Part shown: positions 53,976 through 63,547 of the stretch, piece after piece
Layout of the letters: each line of letters starts with the position of its first letter
Position numbering within the stretch: position 1 is the stretch's first letter
DNA from: Pseudaquabacterium terrae
Lineage (GTDB): Bacteria > Pseudomonadota > Gammaproteobacteria > Burkholderiales > Burkholderiaceae_C
DNA: 64,000 bases
NCBI RefSeq assembly: GCF_013266755.1
Contig: NZ_JABRWJ010000003.1
Location: forward strand, 724,611 to 788,610
Direction of reading: 5' to 3'
Made by a program: the position numbers and the translations under genes
The notes under the pieces: generated by a model
The model's database searches: none
The model's input: the letters and a program-made list of their open reading frames with translations, nothing else
What the model was told of the DNA's origin: nothing

Positions 53976-54482
53976 TCAATAGGTGACGGTGACGGTGATG
54001 GTGTCGGAGTAGGTAGCGGGCGCCGGCGTCGTTTGCGCCGGCACGCGCCCATACACGGTGTAGGACTGGCTGGCGCCATTGCCCGTCGCTGCTACGGTGT
54101 CCGTGCCGACCGTATTGCCCCAGACCGTCGTGCGTCCGGCATCGCTGTAGAGGCTGTAGTTGATCGTGTTGCCCGCGTTGGTCATCTTCCGCACGGCCAC
54201 GGTCGCGCCCGATCCCGTGCCGGCGTTGAAGCCGATGTTGTAGGGCGTCGTGTCCGTGCACTGCACCTGCACGGTCGAAGTCTGGTCGACGTTCGTCGTG
54301 ATGACCCCTTGGCTTCCGCCGAAGTTGAGGGTCGAGGCGCTTCCGATCACGCAGGAAGCGACGATGGTCACCTGCACGGTGAAGGTCGTGGTCGTGGTGG
54401 CTGCCGGGGCCGGGCCTGCCAGGATGGTGAGCGCCATCGCGGCGAAAAGCAGTGCCAGCTTGCGCGTGAGACGAATGAACAT
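53976..54482 (-). CDS. Csu-type pilin, second copy
   Basis: 168 aa SCPU-domain pilin with signal peptide (APAATTTTT) and two Cys (VASCVIG...VQCTDTTP). Its mature part is nearly identical to the pilin at 55342; most differences are in the signal peptide and first strand. It sits between chaperone and usher, where minor subunits (CsuA/B-like) are usually found. Confidence 0.88.
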   Translation of the reverse strand: MFIRLTRKLALLFAAMALTILAGPAPAATTTTTFTVQVTIVASCVIGSASTLNFGGSQGVITTNVDQTSTVQVQCTDTTPYNIGFNAGTGSGATVAVRKMTNAGNTINYSLYSDAGRTTVWGNTVGTDTVAATGNGASQSYTVYGRVPAQTTPAPATYSDTITVTVTY

Positions 54483-54578
54483 GTGAATTCTCCTGAGGCT
54501 TTATCGTCCTCACTGTCGTCGAACCTGACGCTGTTTTGTGCGGCCCTGAGCTTTGTTGTGGAACCCCGCGACGACGAC

Positions 54579-55313
54579 CTAACGAGTGCGAGCCATCGCT
54601 TGGAAAGGCCCCTTCTCCGTCTGTCCCGACACGGCAACCGATTCCACGCCCGCGAAGGGGCCCGCCCCCAAAGACCAACGCATCTGCGAGCCGCCCAGCA
54701 CATAGCCCGCCAATCCGTCGCCCAGACTGATGTTCTCGCCATTCGGCAACTGGATACGAAGAGAAGAAATCCGCTCGCGCGACTCGCCGCTGTTCTCGGC
54801 CACGATGGCTGCCGATCCGTTGTCGGCGACGATCGACCATGCCGAGGGCGTGCGTTTGCACGCAGGGTGGCTGAAGAACACCGGGATCGATTGGCGGACG
54901 AGCAGGCTCACCGTGTTGGCTTCTTGCTGCGCGAGATCGGGCAACTGATCCACGTAGAGCCGGTAGCTCTCTTCGGCCTGCACCGCACGCTTGCTCACGC
55001 GCACGATGCGCGCCGCGGCCTGGCCGTTGGGAGCGAGCGTCAATGCCGGCGGGCTCGTCACCACGTCCTGCGTCGGCTCGAGCACCTCCTTGCCTTCCAC
55101 CTGCGTCCAGCGAAACACGCGCAACTGCACGTTGACCGGCTTGGTGCCTGTGTTGTGCAGGCGCAGCGTCGATGCGGCGCCTGGCGCCGTCACATCGACG
55201 AGCACCGGCTGGACTCTCAGCGCTGCCGCTTGAGCGGCGGCCGGCTTGGGCGCGCCCAGGGCCAGGGCCAGAGCCAAGAGCGGCAGGAGGTGCAGCAAGA
55301 AGCGTCGCAACAT
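54579..55313 (-). CDS. csuC: Csu-type periplasmic chaperone
   Basis: 244 aa. Signal peptide ending AAAQAA, then the Ig-like chaperone fold: ALRVQPVLVDVTAPGAASTLRLHNTGTKPVNVQLRVFRW, the subunit-binding segment ARIVRVSKR and YRLYVDQLP. Archaic class (CsuC). It holds pilins for the usher. Confidence 0.9.
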   Translation of the reverse strand: MLRRFLLHLLPLLALALALGAPKPAAAQAAALRVQPVLVDVTAPGAASTLRLHNTGTKPVNVQLRVFRWTQVEGKEVLEPTQDVVTSPPALTLAPNGQAAARIVRVSKRAVQAEESYRLYVDQLPDLAQQEANTVSLLVRQSIPVFFSHPACKRTPSAWSIVADNGSAAIVAENSGESRERISSLRIQLPNGENISLGDGLAGYVLGGSQMRWSLGAGPFAGVESVAVSGQTEKGPFQAMARTR

Positions 55314-55341
55314 GGCTAGTTCCTGTAGTGAGCGTCAGCCT

Positions 55342-55848
55342 TCAATAGGTCACGGTGACGGTGATCGTGTCGGAATACGTGGCGGGCGCCGGCGTCGTTT
55401 GCGGCGGCACGCGGCCATACACGGTGTAGGACTGGCTGGCGCCGTTACCCGTCGCGGCCACGGTGTCCGTGCCGACCGTGTTGCCCCAGACGGTGGTGCG
55501 CCCGCTGTCGCTGTAGAGGCTGTAGTTGATGGTGTTGCCGGCGTTCGTCATCTTGCGCACCGCCACGGTGGCGCCCGCTCCCGTGCCGACGTTGAAGCCG
55601 ACGTTGTAGGGCGTGGTGTCCGTGCACTGCACCTGCACGGTCGAGGTCTGGTCGACGTTCGTCGTGATGACGCCCTGGCTGCCGCCGAAGTTGAGGGTCG
55701 ACGCGCTCCCGATCACGCAGGAGGCGACGACGGTCATCTGCACGGTGTAGGTCGTGGTCGTCGTGGCGGCCAGGGCCGTACCCGCCAGGACGGTGAGGGT
55801 CATCGAGGCGACAAGAAGAAACAACTTGCGCGTCAGACGAAAGATCAT
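55342..55848 (-). CDS. csuA/B: Csu-type major pilin, first copy
   Basis: 168 aa SCPU-domain subunit, first gene of the pilus operon. Signal peptide ends near ALAATTTTT; mature sequence has the Cys pair and the C-terminal YSDTITVTVTY. The promoter must lie in or after the end of the preceding gene, only 33 bases upstream; no PIP or sigma54 element was found there. Confidence 0.9.
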   Translation of the reverse strand: MIFRLTRKLFLLVASMTLTVLAGTALAATTTTTYTVQMTVVASCVIGSASTLNFGGSQGVITTNVDQTSTVQVQCTDTTPYNVGFNVGTGAGATVAVRKMTNAGNTINYSLYSDSGRTTVWGNTVGTDTVAATGNGASQSYTVYGRVPPQTTPAPATYSDTITVTVTY

Positions 55849-55881
55849 TCGATTTCTCCTAAGGCATGAGGCGATGGCTGT

Positions 55882-56679
55882 TTATCGTCGAGCAGCGCCC
55901 GAAACTGACAGCCTATTGGCCCCTGTTGAGTTTTGTTGCGGATGCCGTGTCAGCACCAAAGAGCTCAGCTCGTCTTCCGCCCGGACAACAGCGGCCGCTT
56001 GGCCACACATCGCCTGGTGCAGTCGATAACCGATCGGCAGCCGCACCTTGCTGTTGAGAAACACGTACAGGTGGTGTTCGTTGGCCGTGTCCACCGTCAG
56101 GCTGTCGGCGGGATAGACCTCGAAGCCTTCATGCTCGGCGCCGATGATCCGGCTCTTGATCTCCTGCACATCGTTCCAATCGTGCACGGCGGCGTCGTCG
56201 TGCCGTTTGATCGACAGCCAGGCCACGTCCCCGTATTGCGCCCCCAGGGGCGCGCGGACCACGCTCACGCGCACCTGGTAGGTCTCGTTCGTGTAGACGG
56301 TCTGTTGTCGCAGGGACTCTTCCTTCTGCAAGGCAGCTGCAAGCGGCGTCCGCGGGCTCCTGGCGTCCTGCTCGATGCCGAGCGATTCCTTCGGCGATCC
56401 GATCGCATAGAAGTTGCCCATCGGCGACGGCTGGCCCCACGGCGAGCCATGCGGTCCGATGGAACTGCTCGACAGGCGGTGCTGCAGCGCCCCGTTCCAC
56501 GCGGCCAGCTCGGACTCGCAGGGAGGACCGATCTCGGCGTCTTCGATCCCGGTGCGGGACCAGCAGAACCAGTAGCGGCCGTCCAGTAGCTCGCCGTCGG
56601 CGGCTCCGCCTCGCAGGACCGAGTAGCCGTCGGTACGCAGTTGCTGCCGGATCGAATCGGCGAATTCAATGGGGTTCAT
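55882..56679 (-). CDS. Hypothetical protein with a DUF7694-like domain
   Basis: 265 aa from the ATG at 56679 (preceded by CGGAGAGAAAG). An N-terminal ~115-residue part is unassigned. The middle (about residues 130-215) resembles a small domain found in phage and plasmid proteins: VAWLSIKRHDDAAVHDWNDVQEIK, IIGAEHEGFEVYPADSLTVDTANEHHLYVF and LPIGYRLH. Function unknown. It lies 167 bases downstream of the harpin-like trio on the same strand, so it may be in the same transcript. A weak PIP-like element upstream was rejected. Confidence 0.55.
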   Translation of the reverse strand: MNPIEFADSIRQQLRTDGYSVLRGGAADGELLDGRYWFCWSRTGIEDAEIGPPCESELAAWNGALQHRLSSSSIGPHGSPWGQPSPMGNFYAIGSPKESLGIEQDARSPRTPLAAALQKEESLRQQTVYTNETYQVRVSVVRAPLGAQYGDVAWLSIKRHDDAAVHDWNDVQEIKSRIIGAEHEGFEVYPADSLTVDTANEHHLYVFLNSKVRLPIGYRLHQAMCGQAAAVVRAEDELSSLVLTRHPQQNSTGANRLSVSGAARR

Positions 56680-56846
56680 CCGCTTTCTCTCCGGTCGTTC
56701 AGTTCGAGCGCTTGTGGATGGCATGTACGGGTATCGAACGAAACCGCACTGCCATGAAGGCCTCGACGGGCCGGATGAGCATCGTTGAGCGTTGAGCCGC
56801 GACGACAGATCGGAGGGGCGGGCCGGTGACGCCGCCCCCCGCGGAA

Positions 56847-57920
<1,074 letters not shown>

Positions 57921-57931
57921 GGGCGTTCCCG

Positions 57932-58816
57932 TCACCAGCTGGGCAGCGAGCCGCTGCCCAGTGCGTCCATGATCTCCTGGACGTAGTTCTGCGACTCCGG
58001 AATGGAACGCCAGTCGGCATTCGGCCCCTGGTTGTAGCCGCCCAGCGCGTCCTCCAGGCTGCCCTTCTCGTCCATCATCTTCTTCAGGTACATGGTGCCG
58101 ACCTCGATGTTCAGCTCCGGGTTGCTCTTCAGCTCCTCGGCGGTCACCGGTCGGCCGAGCAGCTCGCTGGCTGTTTCCGGCTTCACCTGCATGAGGCCGA
58201 CGGCACCGGCGCTGGAGGTGGCATTCGGATCCCCCTGCGACTCCTTGGCCATCACGCACTTGATGACCTCGGGATCCATGCCGTGCTTGGCGGCCGCGCT
58301 GTTGATGGCGTCGTCGTACTGGCCGCCGGCCGGACCAGTGCGGCTCGGGTAGTTCGAGTCCACCGGAGTGCCGCCCCCCGAGGACGAGACCCCGCCGGTC
58401 GGCGATCCCGACGGCGAGCCCGAGTCCAGGGTATGGCCCGGGCCGCTGGAGTTGCCGTTGGGGCTGAAGCCCCCGCCGCCCTCGCCGCCCTGGGACATCT
58501 GCTGCATCACCATCATCAGCATCATCAGCAGCTGCTGCAGCATCTGCATGATGCCGCCGCCGCCACCCATCGGGTCCGTGCCGGAAGGGCCGCCCACGCC
58601 GCTGGGGCCGCCGATGCTGCTCGGGTCGCCGCCGACCTGGTTGCTGCCGTCTTGAAGATTGTTGTTGATCTGGCCCTTCAGGTCCTGCAGCCCGCCGCCC
58701 TGCGATGCCTGCTGGAACTGCATGGCCGCGAGCATCATCTCCATCATGCTCATCATGAGCTGCTGGACGGCTTGCACTCCGCTGGGGCCGCCTACCGGCG
58801 ATATCGAATTTGACAT
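57932..58816 (-). CDS. Harpin-like/lytic transglycosylase fusion (second of trio)
   Basis: 294 aa, no signal peptide. The N-terminus (MSNSISPVGGPSGVQAVQQL, MEMMLAAMQFQQA) and the helix MQMLQQLLMMLMMVMQQ match the other two members. A short Gly/Ser/Pro linker (~110-160) joins an SLT domain (~165-290) with DPEVIKCVMAKESQGDPN (catalytic Glu), AVGLMQVKPETA and LGGYNQGPN. This catalytic domain differs from that of the third gene, so the trio was not made by simple triplication. One Cys, in the SLT domain. Start has AGGAAA upstream. Confidence 0.75.
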   Translation of the reverse strand: MSNSISPVGGPSGVQAVQQLMMSMMEMMLAAMQFQQASQGGGLQDLKGQINNNLQDGSNQVGGDPSSIGGPSGVGGPSGTDPMGGGGGIMQMLQQLLMMLMMVMQQMSQGGEGGGGFSPNGNSSGPGHTLDSGSPSGSPTGGVSSSGGGTPVDSNYPSRTGPAGGQYDDAINSAAAKHGMDPEVIKCVMAKESQGDPNATSSAGAVGLMQVKPETASELLGRPVTAEELKSNPELNIEVGTMYLKKMMDEKGSLEDALGGYNQGPNADWRSIPESQNYVQEIMDALGSGSLPSW

Positions 58817-58875
58817 GTGTGTTTCCTATCGCCGCGCAGGCATGCGCCGCTTGGCAGATGGTCGATTGCGCAGCG

Positions 58876-60096
58876 TCAATCGCCGTTCATGAAGTCGTAC
58901 AGGATGCGTGCTGCAGTCGTGCGCTTGGTGTCTTGCGGATCCTCGGCACGCTCGTACACCTTGCGCCACATCGTTGCGGCGTCTTCGGGTGTGCTGGTGC
59001 CCTTGACGGCATCCACGGTCGCCGACTCGTTGTTCTCCAGCTCGTGCTTGATGAAGCCGTAGTTGGCAGCCGGGCTGGCCGGATCGAGGCCGTTTTCCTT
59101 GCACCAGTTGATGAACTGCGGCTTGCGGTCGTAGCTCCACTGCGCCCAGCCGTAGCCCTTGTCGGTGGAGTTGGGCTGGCCGTACGGTTCATTGCCGGCG
59201 TAGGCGTACTCGTTGACGTTGGCGTTCATGCCGTCGCTCTCGTGCCACAGGTTGCCGGCGATGCCGGCGGCCTGCTCGGGCGTGAAGCCGAAGTCCTTCT
59301 GCAACTGCTCGGCCACGTTCTTGGCCATCTCCTTGCCTTCGGCTTCGGACAACGGCCCCTTCTGCGGCTCGGTGCTGAGCGGATCGGTCGAATTGCCCGT
59401 GGGGCCGCTCGGCTTGGGCTGGGCAGTCGGCAAGCTCGTGCCGCCGGTGCCGGTGGTCGGGTTGGTCCCCCCACCGGGCTTGTCGGTCGACGGCGTGCCG
59501 GTCGAACCTGCGGGAGGGGGGCTAGAGGGTGAAGGCGAGCCGCCGCCGGGGCCGCCGCCACCCGGGCCGCCGCCACCGGGACCGCCGCCACCGGGACCAC
59601 CCCCACCGGGACAACCCCCACCGCTGGGGCCTCCGACCGGCGGGGTGCCAGTCGGGCCACCGGGCGGATTGCCGATGTTTTGGCCGGGGCCGCCGGAATC
59701 CTCGTTGGGATCCATCCCGCCCTGCGACATCTGCTGCATCAGCATCATCAGCAGCTGCAACAGCTGCTGCAGCATCTGCATGATGCCGCCGCCTTCCCCC
59801 GTCGGCTCCGTGCCCGAGGGGCCGCCCACCTGGCTGGGGCCGCCCGGGCCACCGGGTCCGCCCGGGCCGCTCGGCCCACCGGGGCCCCCACTGCTGTCCG
59901 GGCCGCCGCCGACCTGGTTGCCGCCGCTCTGCAAGTTGCCGTTGATCAGGTCCTTCAGGCCTTGCACTCCGCCGGCCTGCGATGCCGCCTGGCTGAACTG
60001 CATGGCCGCGAGCATCACCTCCATCACACTCATCATGAGTTGCTGGACGGCTTGCACCCCAGTGGGGCCGCCGACCGGCGATATCGAATTTGACAT
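58876..60096 (-). CDS. Harpin-like/phage tail lysozyme fusion (first of trio)
   Basis: 406 aa, no signal peptide. Shared N-terminus (MSNSISPVGGPTGVQAVQQL, SVMEVMLAAMQFSQA) and helix MQMLQQLLQLLMMLMQQ, followed by a ~140-residue Gly/Pro-rich linker (GGGGPGGGG repeats). The C-terminal ~130 residues match the phage tail tip lysozyme family: LQKDFGFTPEQAAGIAGNLWHESDGMN (catalytic Glu in HESDG), GYGWAQWSYDRK and YGFIKHELENN. First gene after the PIP box at 60204. Start at 60096 has AAAGGAACGGG upstream. A third, unrelated type of peptidoglycan hydrolase on the same harpin-like delivery end. Confidence 0.75.
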   Translation of the reverse strand: MSNSISPVGGPTGVQAVQQLMMSVMEVMLAAMQFSQAASQAGGVQGLKDLINGNLQSGGNQVGGGPDSSGGPGGPSGPGGPGGPGGPSQVGGPSGTEPTGEGGGIMQMLQQLLQLLMMLMQQMSQGGMDPNEDSGGPGQNIGNPPGGPTGTPPVGGPSGGGCPGGGGPGGGGPGGGGPGGGGPGGGSPSPSSPPPAGSTGTPSTDKPGGGTNPTTGTGGTSLPTAQPKPSGPTGNSTDPLSTEPQKGPLSEAEGKEMAKNVAEQLQKDFGFTPEQAAGIAGNLWHESDGMNANVNEYAYAGNEPYGQPNSTDKGYGWAQWSYDRKPQFINWCKENGLDPASPAANYGFIKHELENNESATVDAVKGTSTPEDAATMWRKVYERAEDPQDTKRTTAARILYDFMNGD

Positions 60097-60203
60097 TCCC
60101 GTTCCTTTGCGTTGTTTGGTCCACCATGCCGCTTGCTCGCAGTGCAGCAAGCGCGGCAATGCGCAGATTCAAACGCGGCGTGGCGCACGCACCCGCGAAG
60201 CGT

Positions 60204-60228
60204 GCGAAGCCCCGGCCGGTAACGCGAA
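60204..60228 (-). promoter_or_regulatory. PIP box for the harpin-like trio
   Basis: Minus-strand TTCGC-N15-TTCGC. The best -10 candidate is TTGAAT (60167-60172), 31 bases later, which misses the consensus A of YANNNT. Back to back with the flavoprotein PIP box. Confidence 0.8.
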
Positions 60229-60275
60229 GATCCTCGAGCGCGGCGCGGCTGCTGCCGTACACCCGCGGTGGGTTC

Positions 60276-60300
60276 TTCGCTGGATCTGCCTGAGCTTCGC
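60276..60300 (+). promoter_or_regulatory. PIP box for the flavoprotein gene
   Basis: TTCGC-N15-TTCGC with -10 box CATGCT at 60332-60337, 31 bases after the box; ATG at 60407. Confidence 0.85.
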
Positions 60301-60406
60301 ATCCGATGGCGGGCCGCATCCTGGTGAGCGGCATGCTCTGGGGGTGGGTCGGTTCATCGTTCGCGTTTGTCGCGGACGCGCCCACGACGCAGGGGACGAA
60401 CAAGCC

Positions 60407-61423
60407 ATGGAAGACGTCTTGGTGGTCGGCGCCGGGCCTGCCGGGGCGGCGTGCGCGCTGTGGTTGCATCAACTCGGGTTGAAGGTGATGCTGCTCGACG
60501 CTGGCCGAGCGATTGGTGGCTTGCAACTGCGCAGCCCCTATACCAACCGCTGGATTCCGAGCGTGCAAGGCAAGACGGGTCAGGAAGTCGCCCGACAGCT
60601 GGAAGAGCATGTGCGTTCGGCGTCAGTGCCCTGCAGATTGGGTTTCGACGTCGGAGCCATTCGGTATCGTGCCGACCATTCCGGATGGGAGGTATCAGCT
60701 GCCAAGGAGTCACTGCGTGCCACTTACGTGGTGATCGCCACCGGCTCGAAGCCGCGGTGCGGTGGATTCATGGAAACCGAGCACGTGGGCATTGGTCCTG
60801 GCATTTCCATGGAAAGGATCGACGTCCATGGCAAACGCGTGGCGATCCTCGGCGGCGGCGACAACGCCTTCGACCAGGCCGTCTTCGCACTTCGGCGCGG
60901 CGCGCGCAACGTCGACGTCTATTGCCGGCACACGCCCAGGGCGCAGCCGATCCTGCAACGCGAGATTCCGTCGCACTGTGTCCATGTGGGGCCATTCGAT
61001 GCCGACCAGGTGCGCATGACGGTCAACGCAGCCGCATACGACGTTCTCGGCGTGCAATTCGGTTTCGAGGCGAGTATTCCGGCCGGGATTCGGTTGCCGC
61101 TGCGCGATGGCTACATCGTCGTGGACCGGCACGGAGCCGTTCCTCGCTTCAGGGGGCTGTTCGCCGCGGGCGAGGTGACGAACTTCTGGCATCCCTGCGT
61201 CACCACCGCCCTCGCGCACGGAGTGCAGGTGGCCAAGGCCATTCAGAACGACCATTTGGCTGCAGCGTCCGGCGCCATGCCGTCATTCGTTGAGCGGCCG
61301 GCACCGAGAGTGGCCCGCCCGCGGCGTGGGCCGGGGCTTCGCCCGCAAGCAGCGGCCAGGATGCACCAGGGCGGTGGTGCCATTGCTAGGAGCCTGTCGG
61401 ACTTGAGCCCGCACGAGCGCTGA
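60407..61423 (+). CDS. FAD-dependent pyridine nucleotide oxidoreductase
   Basis: 338 aa. FAD-binding GAGPAGAACALWL at the N-terminus, IATGSKPR, a second Rossmann loop AILGGGDNAFDQAVFAL for NAD(P)H, and the FAD-contacting end GLFAAGEVTNFWHPCVTTALAHGVQVAK. The layout is that of thioredoxin reductase-like class II flavoproteins, but the CxxC redox pair between the two nucleotide sites is missing, so it is not a thioredoxin reductase; ferredoxin-NADP reductase-like or YpdA-like roles are possible. About 45 C-terminal residues (Arg/Pro-rich) go beyond the fold. It is under its own PIP promoter, divergent from the harpin-like trio, suggesting a role in or alongside type III secretion. Confidence 0.8.
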   Translation: MEDVLVVGAGPAGAACALWLHQLGLKVMLLDAGRAIGGLQLRSPYTNRWIPSVQGKTGQEVARQLEEHVRSASVPCRLGFDVGAIRYRADHSGWEVSAAKESLRATYVVIATGSKPRCGGFMETEHVGIGPGISMERIDVHGKRVAILGGGDNAFDQAVFALRRGARNVDVYCRHTPRAQPILQREIPSHCVHVGPFDADQVRMTVNAAAYDVLGVQFGFEASIPAGIRLPLRDGYIVVDRHGAVPRFRGLFAAGEVTNFWHPCVTTALAHGVQVAKAIQNDHLAAASGAMPSFVERPAPRVARPRRGPGLRPQAAARMHQGGGAIARSLSDLSPHER

Positions 61424-61558
61424 ACCGAGAGCACGTTGGCTCTGTCGACGTTCGCGGTGCGATAAGGGTCCAATCGGCTGTCTGCGTGATCGCTGATCGA
61501 TCTGAGCGTGCCCTGAGGGGCATCCCGAGGGAGGGTTTCGCGCGGCATTTCCCCCGCA

Positions 61559-61725
61559 TCATGCTGCCCTCAGCGCGTGCAAGCGCTTGACATTCCATGC
61601 AAGCGTTACCAGCGTCCATTCGCCTTCGGCCTTTTCCAGCCCGCGCATGGGCATCTGCCGCCAGCCCTTCACGGCTCTTCGTCGTTTCGGGTGGAGCGCG
61701 AGATCGCGCTTCAATGAGACATAGC
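61559..61725 (-). mobile_element. IS1182-type transposase C-terminal fragment
   Basis: About 50 codons ending at the stop at 61559: KRRRAVKGWRQM and MRGLEKAEGEWTLVTLAWNVKRLHAL match the C-terminal end of IS1182/IS5-like transposases. The rest of the element is missing. The left edge of the homology is approximate. Confidence 0.55.
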
Positions 61726-62754
61726 GCCTGAAGAACGCGGCATAGCGCGAACGAATGGCGAGACTGGGATATGCGTGAGTTTCCCGAGTCGGAGGTAGGC
61801 AACGGCGATGAAGTTGGCCGCCGTGCGGAAGCCGCGGGCCGCGCGCTTGGCTTGCTGCATCTGCCCGTTCATCGCCTCGACGAAGGCGTTGGATCGATGA
61901 TCGAGCATGCCGCGCACGACGGCGTCGAAGTGCTCCTTCAGGGTGGCACCCAGCCGCTTGAACGACTCCAGACGACTGCGCCGAGCCCACGAGATCCAGC
62001 GCTTGAGGTCTGCTGCGGCCATATCGGCATGGTTGTGCGATCGCGCCAAAGCGAATACTTCCCGCAACCCCATCTTCAGCCGCCACGCTCGCGCACTCTT
62101 GAGGTTGGCGCGCTGCAGCCAGTGCATAACGCTGGCCTGTGCCGGGCTCCAGCCCGACGGGTTGCGCCGCATCGCCCACAGGATCGATCGGCGTTCGCTC
62201 GGCCCGAGCTCGCCCAGCGCCTGCTGCACAAGCTCGGCCTCGGCCTTCCATTCCGCCTTGCGCACTTCGTCCATCGCCGTGTTCGCCAGAGCAACGAGGA
62301 AGTTATCGCGATCGTTGTCCTTGAATTTGCGTGCGAGCGTCAAGGTTCCGGAACGAGGGCGCGGCGTCGCCGCCGTGACCGCTTGGCCGGGGCTGGACTG
62401 GCCCGCCGCCGCGACGCTGGGGCTGGCTGCCGAGCCTGTTCGCTTGCCCAGCAACTGGCGCAGTGCCTGGACGGTATCGAGGAACGCATCGCCCAGCGTC
62501 GGCCACTTCACGACGGGCTTGCCATCGCGCGGCAGCGCCTTGAGGGAGCCGAAGGGCGCCGAAGCCACCGGTCGAAGATGACCGGGACGACGATGGCCGA
62601 GCCTGCGCGGTGGCGCTCCATCGCGGGCCAGGCACTCAGGGTTTGTGCCAGGGTGTGGCGTTTCCTTTGCCGCACTGCTTCTTGGTCGGTGGTATGAGAA
62701 GGCGCCCTCCATGGCGCGACGGCGCTTCAGCGCTGCCGCGGATATCGCCCGCAA
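61711..62754 (-). pseudogene. ISL3-family transposase C-terminus fused to unrelated N-terminus
   Basis: 347-aa open frame. The last ~170 residues are the ISL3 (IS204/IS1001/IS1096/IS1165) DDE transposase C-terminus: RAWRLKMGLREVFA, WISWARRSRLESFKRLGATL, FDAVVRGMLDHRSNAFVEAMNG (catalytic Glu) and KRAARGFRTAANFIAVAYLR. The N-terminal catalytic Asp residues and zinc finger are absent; residues 1-~180 are an unrelated basic/Ala-rich sequence. It is a truncated, non-autonomous remnant. It directly adjoins the IS1182-type fragment, marking a rearrangement site at the edge of the harpin-like cluster. Confidence 0.65.
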
Positions 62755-62866
62755 ATCAACGGTCTACGCCGCCCTCATGAAACGTCACCCCTTGGCACGC
62801 GTTATGCAAAGCGGGTAGGCGTCTCAGCGATGGGCGCGCCACCAGTGAGCGAGTACCCGTAGCGAC

Positions 62867-63379
62867 ATGGATCAAAGCGCCCTGTTTCCTGAGCGTGCCG
62901 TCCGAGCCGACGCCAACTTCGTCGAAGTCGTGCGCCGCAACGCCGCGATCACTCGGCATGCCGCGTTTGTGTATCTGCGCGACGGCGAGGACGAGGTGGA
63001 TCGGCCGAGCTTCGCTGATCTTGATCGGCAAGCGCGCGGATTGGGAACCCTCTTGCAATCCGACCCTGGGCTCGCCGGCCAACGGGTACTGCTCATCTTT
63101 CCGCCCGGACTCGACTTCGTCGTTGCCTTCGTTGGGTGCCTGTACGGAGGCGCCGTCCCCGTACCGATGAGTCCTCCACGACGTGACCAAGGCGTAGACA
63201 AGCTGCGCGCGATTGGTCTCAGCTGCGTGCCAAAGGCACTCCTCACCGACCGTGCGGCCGACGGAGACTGTACTGGTCTCCTCGGCTCACGCAATGGCGG
63301 TCGACAAGGTGTGTGTCGCTATCGAAGGGTCGCTCGCCGAAGTCAAGAGCCGAGGCTTCTGAGCTCATACCGCCGGTAG
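62867..63379 (+). pseudogene. Truncated fatty acyl-AMP ligase (N-terminus only)
   Basis: The first ~125 residues match the N-terminal part of fatty acyl-AMP ligases / AMP-binding enzymes: FVYLRDGEDEVDRPSFADLDRQARGLGTLLQ, VLLIFPPGLDFVVAFVGCLYGGAVPVPMSPP, LRAIGLSCVPKALLTD. After about 63250 the frame turns to Arg-rich non-homologous sequence and stops; a full enzyme is about 580 aa and begins polyketide or lipopeptide assembly lines. The catalytic and adenylate-binding motifs are lost, so it is a remnant, next to transposase fragments. Confidence 0.7.
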
Positions 63380-63547
63380 GCGCACGGTCAACGAGTTGAG
63401 AGTTTACTGGCGACGCAATGACGACGAGCGGCAGAAGCCGCTTGTCGTGCCGCTTCCACTCCGGCGCCTTGCCACTGTTGGTTGCTTCGCGGTGGCTCAA
63501 GTGGATGGCGCTAGACCCGCACCGGGTGGTAACCGAGGAGACACAAG

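Noticed and set aside
56734..56758. PIP-like TTCAT-N15-TTCGA upstream of the DUF7694-like gene
   Set aside because: The first half-site is TTCA, the second has A at the B position, and there is no YANNNT at the expected distance.
59213..60406. Upstream extension of the flavoprotein frame
   Set aside because: Pro/Gly-rich shadow of the harpin-like/lysozyme gene; the PIP promoter at 60276 lies inside it and the FAD motif starts just after 60407.
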